Shown: positions 47,026-55,809, counted from the first letter of the stretch. The stretch is DNA of 64,000 nucleotides from Planctomycetia bacterium (GCA_016795155.1 JAEUIE010000033.1:1-64000), one strand, 5' to 3'. Notes: generated by a model not told the origin, from the sequence alone. Numbers and translations: made by a program.

Positions 47026-47063
47026 TTGGCACGGTCAGCGTGAGTACCCACAAGCCATGACGC
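47026..47063. repeat. degenerate single-unit palindromic repeat
   Basis: TTGGCACGGTCAGCGTG (47026-47042), a 6-nt loop, then CACAAGCCATGACG (47049-47062). It aligns with the unit at 43861-43898 but has lost bases in the right arm. Confidence 0.55.
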
Positions 47064-47194
47064 TCAATATGCATCATTTCAAGCGTTTGGACTCTTAAAA
47101 TGAATTATTTTTCGCTGCAAGTTATACTTAGCTCCGCTTCTTTACTGGAATAGTGAATACTACAATCTTTCAGGACGGTTGTTGCGCTCAGCGA

Positions 47195-47268
47195 GTTGTC
47201 AAACTCACGACGAAATGTTTGACAACCGATGTGGCGTGGTAGAGAATCGCATCTAAGTCGAAAGCATG
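47195..47268 (+). promoter_or_regulatory. 10-bp dyad and conserved upstream block, copy 1
   Basis: GTTGTCAAAC (47195-47204) pairs perfectly with GTTTGACAAC (47217-47226). Directly after it, 47231-47268 is nearly the same as 47951-47988 upstream of the paralogous gene (both contain GTGGTAGAGAATCGCATCTA). Copy 1 has an early in-frame stop here, so the block is not coding and is better read as promoter or 5'-leader sequence. Confidence 0.5.
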
Positions 47269-47326
47269 GTTTGCGTGCACACAATCAGCGCGTCCAAACA
47301 AACCAAGTCATAGAGTAGAGTCAACA

Positions 47327-47716
47327 ATGTCTCGGCGCAAGCATCAAGTACCTGTGAGCGACATACCGCTTTATACAGGTAGACAGGAACTACGGGTGCA
47401 AAAGCTGGGATACTTCTGCGGCGTACTTTGTGGGTTGGTCATTCTGGCCACGGTGATCACTACCATCCTGCTATGTAACTCTCACGGACCAAGCAGCGGC
47501 ATGGAAGCCGGGTTCGTGTTTCTAATCTTGATTCCCCTGTCTTCGATACCTGTTGGTATAATTTGTCAGTACGGAGCAGTCGTATCAGCTATAGCGAATT
47601 TTAGAAACTCAAGCCCGGAAGCCCGAACTGGTTTGTGGTTATCACTGGGGGGCCCGGTTGCAGTTGTGATCTGCTACGCTGCGTGCTGGGGTATCATAGT
47701 GGCTACGGGTGTATAG
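47327..47716 (+). CDS. small membrane protein, paralogue 1 (129 aa)
   Basis: Three to four helices: LGYFCGVLCGLVILATVITTILLC, MEAGFVFLILIPLSSIPVGIICQYGAVVSAIANF and LSLGGPVAVVICYAACWGIIVATGV. It begins MSRRKHQVPVSDIPLYTGRQELRVQ. The gene at 48034-48429 encodes a clear paralogue with the same helix layout. The start is supported by the shared GAGTCAACAATGTCTC context in both copies. No family recognised. Confidence 0.7.
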   Translation: MSRRKHQVPVSDIPLYTGRQELRVQKLGYFCGVLCGLVILATVITTILLCNSHGPSSGMEAGFVFLILIPLSSIPVGIICQYGAVVSAIANFRNSSPEARTGLWLSLGGPVAVVICYAACWGIIVATGV

Positions 47717-47950
47717 ACATCTGCATCGTGCACTGACAGACCCAAATCACGATGTTGCCAGAACGATGGACCGCGATTGAAGCCTAGTTGAACGACGACA
47801 ATAACACATAGCGTCAATACACACCGCATGTTTGCCTATGCTACTGCACCCTCCTGCGTTTTTGTTTTGTTGTAATGAACGCTTACTGCTGCATAATTAC
47901 GACAGTGAAGGAAGACTACAGACTTTCCCAAGTGACGTTTGACATTTGAA

Positions 47951-47988
47951 GTGGTGTGGTAGAGAATCGCATCTATCCCGAAGGCATG
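47951..47988 (+). promoter_or_regulatory. conserved upstream block, copy 2
   Basis: Repeats the 38-nt block at 47231-47268 at a distance of 720 nt, and is preceded by GTTTGACA (47938-47945), a relic of the right arm of the copy 1 dyad. It lies 46 nt upstream of the second paralogue's start. The rest of 47717-48033 shows nothing else. Confidence 0.5.
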
Positions 47989-48033
47989 TTTAACATGGAT
48001 ACACGCCAACTACGGAACAAGGGGGAGTCAACA

Positions 48034-48429
48034 ATGTCTCCACTAGAGAATCCTGCGACTTCGCGCCGTACCCCTAGTTATGGTGGCAGACTGGACCTTT
48101 GGGCGCAAACGCTGGGCTACTTCAGCGCAATTCTTTGTGGGTTGATCATACTCGCCACTGTGGCCACAACGGTCTGGGTTATCTCCATTCGTGATGGCCA
48201 TACAGGCGATGTCATGGAAGCCGCATTCATGTTTCTCTTCTTAATTCCAGTGGCTTCTATCCCTGTCGGATTGATATGCCTGGTCGGGATGATCGTGTCT
48301 GTCAGTGCAATGCGAAGATACTCGAGTCTAGAAGCCCGAATGGGTTTGCGGCTCTCTCTGTGGGGCCTGGTTGCGGTTATTGCCTGCTATGCTGCGTGTT
48401 GGGGTATCATGGTGGCTAGCGGTGTTTGA
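48034..48429 (+). CDS. small membrane protein, paralogue 2 (131 aa)
   Basis: Begins MSPLENPATSRRTPSYGGRLDLWAQ with GGGGGAG upstream; the longer frame from 47956 would translate the conserved leader block and is rejected. Helices LGYFSAILCGLIILATVATTVWVI, AAFMFLFLIPVASIPVGLICLVGMIVSV and LSLWGLVAVIACYAACWGIMVASGV align one-to-one with 47327-47716. This is a tandem duplication that took its upstream region with it. Confidence 0.72.
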   Translation: MSPLENPATSRRTPSYGGRLDLWAQTLGYFSAILCGLIILATVATTVWVISIRDGHTGDVMEAAFMFLFLIPVASIPVGLICLVGMIVSVSAMRRYSSLEARMGLRLSLWGLVAVIACYAACWGIMVASGV

Positions 48430-48497
48430 ACATGACAGCCTCGGCAAACGAGTCGCGGCTGCTTTGCGTGAGCGATCGGTGATATCGGAGAAAACGA

Positions 48498-49262
48498 ATG
48501 GCACAAATTTCAACCACCATGAGGAGTTTGCTGATACTAGTTTTGGCTTATCCGGTCTTGCAAGCGAACAATCCACCTACTGGTAAGCAAGATACAAAAC
48601 AGAGTGTCAAATTACCGAAATCGGTGGACCTGCGACCTCGATTGAATTCCCTGGGACTTGTGCCCCGCGGCCAAGGTCCTCGGAACACCTGCTCGGTCTT
48701 CGCGACCATAGGTGCGATGGAATTTGCTGTCTCCAAGCACTTCGGACGTGGGACGCTGCTGAGCGTTGAATATTTGAACTGGGCTTCCAATGATGCGATC
48801 CACGATCCAACAGATGGCGGGTTCTTCCATGATCTGTTGAAGGGGTTTGAGCAGCATGGCATCTGTCTGGAAGCGGATATGCCGTATCAGAAGCAATATG
48901 ACCCCAAGCTCAAACCATCCGAAAAAACGCAACAGAAGGCAAAGCAGATTCATGGGCTGGGGTTGCAGGTGCACTGGATTAATCCATGGAAGCCTCAACC
49001 AGGACTGACCGATGAACATCTGCGTAAGATCAAAACCGTGCTGGCAAAGGGCTATCCTGTGGCGGCCGGTTCGAGCCACAGCCGTCTCATCGTGGGTTAT
49101 GTGGACGATGGGAGACAACCTGGAGGGGGTGTCTTTCTAATCAAAGACTCTGGGGCTGCAGCTTATAACACGATAACCTACCAGTTTGCGAAGGAGAAGG
49201 TTGGCGACGTGATCTGGGTTGAAGCCCCCACTAAGCAGAAAGAAAAAAAGACAGGCAAATGA
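48498..49262 (+). CDS. secreted C1-family (papain-like) cysteine protease
   Basis: 254 residues. N-terminal helix TMRSLLILVLAYPVLQA acts as signal peptide. The catalytic region reads PRGQGPRNTCSVFATIGAMEF, giving the oxyanion Gln Q59 and nucleophile C65. H194 lies in GSSHSRLIVGYVDD and the third position is D217 in FLIKDSGA, where papains normally have Asn. No long propeptide is present. The C-terminus is Lys-rich. It probably acts outside the cytoplasm. The ATG at 48498 is preceded by GGAG at a workable distance. Confidence 0.82.
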   Translation: MAQISTTMRSLLILVLAYPVLQANNPPTGKQDTKQSVKLPKSVDLRPRLNSLGLVPRGQGPRNTCSVFATIGAMEFAVSKHFGRGTLLSVEYLNWASNDAIHDPTDGGFFHDLLKGFEQHGICLEADMPYQKQYDPKLKPSEKTQQKAKQIHGLGLQVHWINPWKPQPGLTDEHLRKIKTVLAKGYPVAAGSSHSRLIVGYVDDGRQPGGGVFLIKDSGAAAYNTITYQFAKEKVGDVIWVEAPTKQKEKKTGK

Positions 49263-49329
49263 TGTCTCGGAGCTGCCATCGTTTCGGTATACCGGAACGA
49301 TGCTCAAGTCGCCGATTTTTGGACAGACG

Positions 49330-49872
49330 TTAGATGAACGTTAGCGAAGCAGCATACTGCTTCTGAAATTCCTTGAGTACCACCTCCTGGTGAACTTCCT
49401 TGTCTTCTGCAACAAATATCTCACTCAACCCACCCTTGGCATGTGGCCGCAGTATGCGATACCGCTGATCGGTGTCAGTTGGCTTTGGTGACAATGCTGT
49501 TGGCTGACTGATTTCCAGACCTACGGTCTCGGCACCCGTCTCATGCTTTGTGGGAATGCTTAAATCCTGAACGGATTGCTGGACTTCTTCATCCTTGATC
49601 TGCTCGAGAGCGGCAGGCAGTGAGCCGTTGTGGGAGAGCGTGAGCAGGCACTGGCGAGCATCTTCGCCATGCGCTTTGAGGTGCTCATCGACAACGGCAC
49701 CGAGCAATGCAGCACGGGTTGTTGACAGAATCTGATGTTTTGTCAGTATCGCACTCAGCGAAAGATGCTTCTCGAGAACCCAATGGTTCATCGCCAGGAT
49801 AAGTTCATCGTTTCGGATGAAATTCATCTGAACAGCAAGGATACCCACCAGCAGATTGCGATCTGTGGACAT
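49330..49872 (-). pseudogene. truncated Ser/Thr protein kinase, copy 2
   Basis: 180 residues. The N-terminal module (MSTDRNLLVGILAVQMNFIRNDELILAMNHWVLEK, VVDEHLKAHGEDARQCLLTLSHNGS) is followed by a linker. The start of a kinase N-lobe reads YRILRPHAKGGLSEIFVAEDKEVHQEVVLKEFQ and includes the glycine loop and the VVLK lysine. A stop then ends the frame before any HRD or DFG motif. The kinase cannot be active in this form. A second, more decayed copy lies at 44820-45170 in the same orientation. Confidence 0.82.
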
Positions 49873-50133
49873 GGAGACCGGCTACTTGGGAAGATCGTCT
49901 GATGGCAAGGATCATATCACGAGAAAGATGGGAGTGCCACTGGTGAATTGAGATTCGGTGGCTTGGGGTGCGGAGGGGGTTGTCTCTGTTGCCATGGACG
50001 CTCATCGCCGTATCATCTCGGCGGAGCGAGATGACTACAAATTGCCATTGGCTAAATTTGCGGCTCATGGTACATCTCCCATGCTGGAAGATTCCCTTTT
50101 GGGGGATGTAACAAAAATCAGGCGGAGACAGGG

Positions 50134-51675
50134 ATGTCAGCCGACTTGCTGCAAAGCCTCCAGGAGTGGGGCAAGCCGAGGATTTTAGTGCTCGGCGACA
50201 TAATGCTGGATCGTTATGTCTGGGGTGATGCGGAGCGTATCAGCCAGGAAGCGCCCGTTATTTTGCTGCGTGCTGACAAGCGGGAAGAGCGGCTGGGCGG
50301 TGCGAGCAGCGTCGCAACCATGCTTTCCCATCTCGGTGCAGAAGTGTTGCTGGCCGGGGTAGTAGGCAACGACAGTGATGCTGAGCGGGTCAGGCAGATT
50401 ATTGATGGTCTTGATATTGATCAGTCAGCGGTGCTCTGCGATGAGAGCCGGCCTACCACAGTGAAAGAGCGATACATTGGGCGGGCACAGCACAAGCATC
50501 CGCAACAGATGCTTCGCGTTGATTTTGAAAGCCGCGAGGAACTGACGGCGGAACTCGAATCGAAGCTGGAACATCTCCTTGATGACATGATGAGCAGCAT
50601 CGATGTGGTGCTGGTGAGCGATTATGACAAGGGTGTATGCACGGCCAAGCTGACGCAGGCAGTGATCCGTCTGGCGCGAGCAGCACACAAGCCGGTGCTG
50701 GTCGATCCCATTCGTTGCAAAGGCGCGGAAACGCCTCATCCATACGACAAATACCGGGGCTGTACGACCATGACGCCGAACCGTCTGGAAGCCAGCCTGG
50801 CGACTGGTCTGCCGGTGCGTAACTCGGAAGAAGCTTTGCAGGCGGCCAAGCAGTTGTTGCATCGTTATGAAATGGATGGCAGCATCATCACGCTCGATAA
50901 AGATGGCATGGCCCTGGTAATGGCTAATGGCACGCAGGCTATTTTGCCAACTCGGCCCAGACAGGTATACGACATCACAGGTGCAGGCGACATGGTGCTC
51001 AGCGTGCTGGGCATGGCCCTCGCGCATGGCTCCGATTTCACCACCGCTATTCGCCTGGCGAACATCGCTGGCGGGCTGGAAGTGGAAAAGATTGGTGTGG
51101 CACCGGTCACTCGCGAGGAAATGGTTGAAGATATCCAGCAAGTGCAGCGACTGGAGCAGACAGGCAACCTGTCGAACAAGGTTGTCACGCACGATGTGCT
51201 GCAGAAGGAACTCGTGCAGGAACGAGCCGACGGTCATCGCATCGTCTTTACCAATGGGTGTTTTGATATTCTGCATGCCGGGCATGTGCAGTATCTGCGC
51301 GAAGCCAAGGCTCAGGGCGATATTCTCGTTGTGGGGCTGAACAGCGATCAGAGTGTGCGGGAACTGAAAGGCCCGACGCGACCGATCAACTGTCAATCGG
51401 AACGGGCACTGGTGCTGGCAGCACTTTCGAGTGTTGATTATGTCACCGTGTTTGATGATCAGACGCCACTGTCGCTTATCGAACTGGTGAAGCCCGATGT
51501 GCTGGTGAAGGGTTCCGACTATCGCAAGGAAGAAGTAGTGGGCGCCCGCGAAGTGGAATCGTGGGGTGGCAGGGTACATCTTGCCGGCCTGCGGCCTGGC
51601 TGCAGCACTACCGGCACTATCCTTCGCATGGTGGGGCAAGGCGGCGAAGAGGAGAATTTGAAGAAGGTGGCTTAA
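50134..51675 (+). CDS. hldE: bifunctional heptose-7-phosphate kinase / ADP-heptose synthase HldE
   Basis: 513 residues. The PfkB-type kinase domain (15-330) has GDIMLDRYVWGD, LGGASSVA and DITGAGD at 280-286 with catalytic base D286. The nucleotidyltransferase domain (365-500) has FTNGCFDILHAGH with HAGH at 381-384. It makes ADP-D-glycero-manno-heptose for the LPS core (the epimerase HldD is not in the window). ATG at 50134 follows GGAGACAGGG. It heads a five-gene LPS operon. Confidence 0.95.
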   Translation: MSADLLQSLQEWGKPRILVLGDIMLDRYVWGDAERISQEAPVILLRADKREERLGGASSVATMLSHLGAEVLLAGVVGNDSDAERVRQIIDGLDIDQSAVLCDESRPTTVKERYIGRAQHKHPQQMLRVDFESREELTAELESKLEHLLDDMMSSIDVVLVSDYDKGVCTAKLTQAVIRLARAAHKPVLVDPIRCKGAETPHPYDKYRGCTTMTPNRLEASLATGLPVRNSEEALQAAKQLLHRYEMDGSIITLDKDGMALVMANGTQAILPTRPRQVYDITGAGDMVLSVLGMALAHGSDFTTAIRLANIAGGLEVEKIGVAPVTREEMVEDIQQVQRLEQTGNLSNKVVTHDVLQKELVQERADGHRIVFTNGCFDILHAGHVQYLREAKAQGDILVVGLNSDQSVRELKGPTRPINCQSERALVLAALSSVDYVTVFDDQTPLSLIELVKPDVLVKGSDYRKEEVVGAREVESWGGRVHLAGLRPGCSTTGTILRMVGQGGEEENLKKVA

Positions 51676-51722
51676 AAGGGGTGAGGGTTCAGGGGACAGG
51701 GGTGAGCTCAGGAGTAAGGAGT

Positions 51723-51758
51723 TTAGCACTCAGGACTCAGCACTTAGCACTCAGGACT
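51723..51758 (+). repeat. 15-bp direct repeat before the heptosyltransferase gene
   Basis: TTAGCACTCAGGACT occurs at 51723-51737 and 51744-51758, a 21-nt period, in a region (51676-51765) rich in short G/A-rich and ACTCAGGA motifs. The second copy supplies an AGGA about 9 nt before the ATG of the next gene. Confidence 0.5.
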
Positions 51759-51765
51759 AATCGCA

Positions 51766-52851
51766 ATGAAGCTGGCAGTGTTTTTGCCAAACTGGATAGG
51801 AGATGTGGTAATGGCCACGCCCGCCCTTCATGCGCTGAGAAATCACTTTGCTCAGGATACCATCATCGGAGTCATGCGGCCTTACGTGGCCGAGGTACTG
51901 AGCGGCACTGCATTTCTGGATGAAACCATACTCAGCAAAACCAAGGGGCTGACCCGTGGAATAGCAGGGCTGTCACGTCAACTTCGTCGGCAAACCATCG
52001 ATCTGGCATTGCTCTTCACCAACTCCTGGCGAACGGGTTTAGCCAGTTGGCTGGGTGGCTGCAAGCGTCGGGTAGGCTACGCCCGCGATGGCCGTTCATG
52101 GATGCTGACTGATCGTATCAAGCCGCTCTTAGGGAAAGATGGCAACTATCATCCCAGCCCGGTGCTCGAAGCATATAACCGGCTGGCGGAACATGTGGGC
52201 ACACCGCCGCCTGGGTATCGTTTGCGGCTGACTGTAACTGCAGCGGATGATCATCAGGCTGATGCGGTCTGGAACAAATTCGATATGAACATCCACCGCC
52301 CGGTCGTGCTGCTCAATCCGGGGGCGGCGTTTGGCGCAGCGAAGCATTGGCCGGGGCATCACTTTGCCCGTCTGGCCCGCATGATGGTGGATCGGCTCGA
52401 TGCCCAGGTGCTAGTGTTATGCGGCCCCAGTGAGCGTGATCTTGCTCAGTTAATCGTTCAGCTTACCGACCGGTCGGAAGTACACTGCCTGGCTGAAGTG
52501 AAGCCCTCGCTGGGGCTGACCAAGGCATGTGTCAATCGAGCCGATTTGCTGATCACGACCGATAGCGGCCCGCGTCACTTTGCTGCAGCATTCGGTCGGC
52601 CCGTGGTGACCTTGTTTGGGCCAACGCATCAGGCCTGGTCGGATACTTATTATGCACGAGAAATCTGCCTGCAGCGGGAGCTCGATTGCGGGCCATGTCA
52701 GCAACGTGTGTGTCCACTCAAAGGGGAACAGCATCATCGCTGCATGGAAGAATTGCTGCCTGAAGAGGTGTTTGCAGCAGCGATGAAACTGCTGAGCGGA
52801 ACTTTGCCACTGCGTCTATTGCCCGAACCAGAACGCCGGAGGGCTTCTTAG
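51766..52851 (+). CDS. waaF: ADP-heptose:LPS heptosyltransferase II
   Basis: 361 residues, GT9 family. N-terminal MKLAVFLPNWIGDVVMATPALHALRNHF contains the GDVVMATPAL motif. The nucleotide-binding side reads VVLLNPGAAFGAAKHWP and ADLLITTDSGPRHFAAAFGRPVVTLFGPT. A Cys-rich tail (LDCGPCQQRVCPLKGEQHHRCM) is typical of WaaF. It transfers heptose to the LPS inner core from the cytoplasmic side. Its stop overlaps the next gene's GTG start. Confidence 0.93.
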   Translation: MKLAVFLPNWIGDVVMATPALHALRNHFAQDTIIGVMRPYVAEVLSGTAFLDETILSKTKGLTRGIAGLSRQLRRQTIDLALLFTNSWRTGLASWLGGCKRRVGYARDGRSWMLTDRIKPLLGKDGNYHPSPVLEAYNRLAEHVGTPPPGYRLRLTVTAADDHQADAVWNKFDMNIHRPVVLLNPGAAFGAAKHWPGHHFARLARMMVDRLDAQVLVLCGPSERDLAQLIVQLTDRSEVHCLAEVKPSLGLTKACVNRADLLITTDSGPRHFAAAFGRPVVTLFGPTHQAWSDTYYAREICLQRELDCGPCQQRVCPLKGEQHHRCMEELLPEEVFAAAMKLLSGTLPLRLLPEPERRRAS

Positions 52852-53744
52852 TGTTCTACCTGAACCCACGCTATGAAGCAGATTTCTGGCAGCAGGGGTT
52901 GCGGCGGGAAAGCGACTTTTTCACCTGCTGCGAAGGCGTTGCCATAGGTCGACATGCACGCAGACAGGTGCGACGCATTTCGCTGAATCACTATCAGATT
53001 TTCCTGAAACGCGAAGAACCGGTGCAACTACGCGACCGGTGGGAATCGTGGTGGAACGGTTTCGGCTGGTGCTCCAAAGCTCGGCGTGAATGGCAGATTC
53101 TTGTACGGTTGCGTGAACGGGGCCTACCATGCCCTGAACCGATTGCGGTGGGCGAAACGGGGAACCTGGCATTTCTGGTAGTTCGTGGCTTTGCAGAATC
53201 CTTCGACCTGCCTACCTGGCTGGCGTTCCGGCCAACGGAGGAAGAACGACATGCAGTGCTGCGACACATGGGGCACGCGATTGCTGACCTGCATGACGCC
53301 GGCTTCACCCATCCCGATTTGTATGCCAAGCATATTTTCATTCATCGGCCCACACTGCAGGTATCGATGGTTGATTTTCAGCGTACCCGATGTGTCAAAT
53401 CCATGAGCCTGCAGCAGCGTTCGCGGGAACTCGCCCGACTGGATGCCACGCTCCATCCGGGTGCGGTTTCGATTAAAGAACGGCTGACGTTTCTGCATGC
53501 GTATCTGCATCGGGCTTATGGCCATGTGCATCCGCACCTGGTGCGTGAATCTGCCAGTGTAGTTTCTGCAGAAAGCAGCAGGCTGCTCAAGCGACGACGC
53601 ATCCAGCGGATGTATGCTGAAACCTCACTTCTTTCCGGCGATGTTTCGGTTGTCACCTATTGCAGGGTGAAAGTACCAGATATGATTTCAACACGGGTGA
53701 CTGACAGTGCAATGTCACTGCCCAGCCGCAGGACGGGCAAATGA
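52851..53744 (+). CDS. LPS-core sugar kinase (WaaP/KdkA-like), first copy
   Basis: 297 residues starting GTG at 52851, overlapping the waaF stop. The protein-kinase-like fold of LPS kinases shows IFLKREEPVQLRD (ATP lysine), E in KARREWQILVRLRE, catalytic FTHPDLYAKHIF (H154, D156) and metal-binding MVDFQRTR (D175). Members phosphorylate heptose or Kdo of the inner core. It overlaps the next gene by 4 nt. Confidence 0.85.
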   Translation: MFYLNPRYEADFWQQGLRRESDFFTCCEGVAIGRHARRQVRRISLNHYQIFLKREEPVQLRDRWESWWNGFGWCSKARREWQILVRLRERGLPCPEPIAVGETGNLAFLVVRGFAESFDLPTWLAFRPTEEERHAVLRHMGHAIADLHDAGFTHPDLYAKHIFIHRPTLQVSMVDFQRTRCVKSMSLQQRSRELARLDATLHPGAVSIKERLTFLHAYLHRAYGHVHPHLVRESASVVSAESSRLLKRRRIQRMYAETSLLSGDVSVVTYCRVKVPDMISTRVTDSAMSLPSRRTGK

Positions 53745-54610
53745 GTTTGCCAACCTGGGGCGACGCTAAATCCGTCTGGCAGCAGACCAGCCCGGTGTGG
53801 AAACAACACGTCAACAAAGCGGATGCTGAACAAGTCATGGATTGGCCTGTTTCGGATGATTTTCACACCAAGCAGGGACGTTCCACTGGCCGCATTGTCA
53901 TTCATCCGCAGCTTTCTATCTATCTGAAACGACACTGGAAATTCACCTGGCGTGAACAACTACATGCCAGAATCAAGCCATCGGCCAACTGGTCGCCGGC
54001 CCAACAGGAATGGCATCACCTGCAGTGGGCCATACAGAATGGATTTCACGTACCCGAGCCACTGGCTGCCGGGCAGATGATATCATCAACAGGCCAATTG
54101 CTCAGTTATCTGGCCATTCGTGAGCTGACCGGCATGCTGGCACTGCACCAGGCTATTCCGCTGGCTTCATCCATCATGCCCGCAGCAACCTTCAGCCTTT
54201 GGAAACAAAGCGTTTTTGAGCAGTGTGCCGCCATTAGCAGGAAACTGCATCAGGCCGGCAGATACCACAAGGATTTGTACCTGTGTCACTTCTATGTCAC
54301 GATGCCGGTTGCGAACCAATCTGTGCCTGGGCCACTGGCGATCATCGATCTGCATCGCATGGGGCATCATCCGCTCTTAGGCTGGCGCTGGCAGATCAAA
54401 GATCTCGCTCAGTTTCTCTACTCTACCTGGAATGTGACAGGCATTGCGGAGAGTGATCGCAGCCAGTTCATGCATAACTATCTGCAGACTGATCGACTGA
54501 CCGAACACGAGAAAAGCTGGTGGCACCTGATTCAGAACAAGGCACGCCGCTACGCCAGGCATAATCAACTGGAGATTGCTTCCCCACACACATTGGGGAG
54601 GGCTGCATAA
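53741..54610 (+). CDS. LPS-core sugar kinase (WaaP/KdkA-like), second copy
   Basis: 289 residues overlapping the first kinase by 4 nt (ATGA). Kinase signatures: IYLKRHWKFTWREQ, SPAQQEWHHLQWAIQNGFHVPEP, catalytic YHKDLYLCHFY and metal-binding AIIDLHRMG. It is divergent from 52851-53744, so the two probably phosphorylate different positions or sugars. Tight coupling implies equal production. Confidence 0.85.
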   Translation: MSLPTWGDAKSVWQQTSPVWKQHVNKADAEQVMDWPVSDDFHTKQGRSTGRIVIHPQLSIYLKRHWKFTWREQLHARIKPSANWSPAQQEWHHLQWAIQNGFHVPEPLAAGQMISSTGQLLSYLAIRELTGMLALHQAIPLASSIMPAATFSLWKQSVFEQCAAISRKLHQAGRYHKDLYLCHFYVTMPVANQSVPGPLAIIDLHRMGHHPLLGWRWQIKDLAQFLYSTWNVTGIAESDRSQFMHNYLQTDRLTEHEKSWWHLIQNKARRYARHNQLEIASPHTLGRAA

Positions 54611-54612
54611 AC

Positions 54613-55809
54613 ATGAAGATTGCACTTTGCTACGAAAGCATGATGCCACACCAGGGTGGCTGTGAAACTTACATTGCAGACCTGGCCCGTTGCCTGGCGC
54701 AGGACAATCACGAAGTGCACCTGTTTGCCAGCAAGTTCGATACGGATGCCTTCCCCGATTCGGTGATGCATCACTTGTTGCCGGTGGCAACCGGTCCGCG
54801 ATTCTGGAGGCCGTGGGCCTTTGCCCGTTCCTGTTATCAATCCTTGCAGCAACATACTTTTGATGTCACGGTTGGCTTCATCAAGACCTGGGGGCAGGAT
54901 GTGCTGATGACTCAGGGTGGCTTTCATATTGCCTCAGCAGAGCACAATGTTCGTAAACATCGTAGCCCACTGGCACGGGGATTTGTCCGCCTGTTGCATG
55001 CCATCGATCCGAAACACTGGTCGTATCGCAGGCTGGAACGGAAGCAGCTATATGATTATCCTTCGACCATCGTGGTGCCGAGTCGCATGGTGCAGCAGCA
55101 TGCACACCAGTATTATCCCGAAGTGACAGACCGGCTACGTGTCGTGCACAATGCCATCGATGCTGACCGGTTCTCAACGCAGGATCGCTTCCGCATCCGA
55201 TCCCAGGTACGCGATCAGAACCGATTGCATCCGGAAGATCATATCGGTTTGTTCGTCGGGCACAACTATCGTCTGAAAGGGTTGATTCCGCTGCTCCATG
55301 CCGTCCGACTCATTCCCGATTCGGTCAACTTCAAGCTGCTCATCTGTGGTAGCCAGAAGTATCAGCGGTATGAAAAGATGGCAGCACGGCTGGGCATCAG
55401 CGAGCGAATAAGATTCCTAGGCTTTGTGCCTGATGTACGTGAAGCCTTCTTTGCAGCAGATTTTCTGGTGCATCCTTCCTTTTATGATCCGTGTGCACTG
55501 GTCACAATGGAAGCGCTGACATGTGGCTTGCCGGTGATAACGACAAAACTCAATGGCGGATCGGAACAATTGCCTGCCTGCATGACCTCGCTGACCATTG
55601 ATACGCCGCATGATCATGCAGCGATGGCCCGCAATATTGAAAAGCTATGCTACGCGGAAAATCGTTCAGTGCTTTCGCGTGCAGCACGCGAAACCGCGTT
55701 ACGCTGGACATTCACCGATCACTACCGTGCTTTGCTGGCGATCTTTGAAGAGGTATCCAAACGTAAGCGTCCGGTCGTCTTGCTTCCACGCCCCGGTAAA
55801 GTTTCATAG
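54613..55809 (+). CDS. GT4 glycosyltransferase (WaaG-like)
   Basis: 398 residues with GT-B fold. Acceptor side: MKIALCYESMMPHQGGCETYIADLARCLAQDNHEVHLFA. Donor side: GLFVGHNYRLKGLIPLLHA, FVPDVREAFFAADFLVHPSFYDPCALVTMEALTCGLPVITTKLNGGSEQ with the EALTCGLPV motif. Resembles WaaG, which adds glucose to heptose II. It starts 2 nt after the second kinase stop and closes the operon. Confidence 0.88.
   Translation: MKIALCYESMMPHQGGCETYIADLARCLAQDNHEVHLFASKFDTDAFPDSVMHHLLPVATGPRFWRPWAFARSCYQSLQQHTFDVTVGFIKTWGQDVLMTQGGFHIASAEHNVRKHRSPLARGFVRLLHAIDPKHWSYRRLERKQLYDYPSTIVVPSRMVQQHAHQYYPEVTDRLRVVHNAIDADRFSTQDRFRIRSQVRDQNRLHPEDHIGLFVGHNYRLKGLIPLLHAVRLIPDSVNFKLLICGSQKYQRYEKMAARLGISERIRFLGFVPDVREAFFAADFLVHPSFYDPCALVTMEALTCGLPVITTKLNGGSEQLPACMTSLTIDTPHDHAAMARNIEKLCYAENRSVLSRAARETALRWTFTDHYRALLAIFEEVSKRKRPVVLLPRPGKVS

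Noticed and set aside
47956-48033. N-terminal extension of the second small membrane protein
   Set aside because: It would translate the conserved upstream block, which contains an early stop in the paralogous copy, so the block is not coding.
49958-50188. Open frame of 76 codons before hldE
   Set aside because: It overlaps the hldE start, has no ribosome-binding site and has an unnatural composition.
50425-51729. Long open frame (434 codons) antisense to hldE
   Set aside because: His/Gln-rich shadow of a strongly supported bifunctional enzyme; no independent motif.
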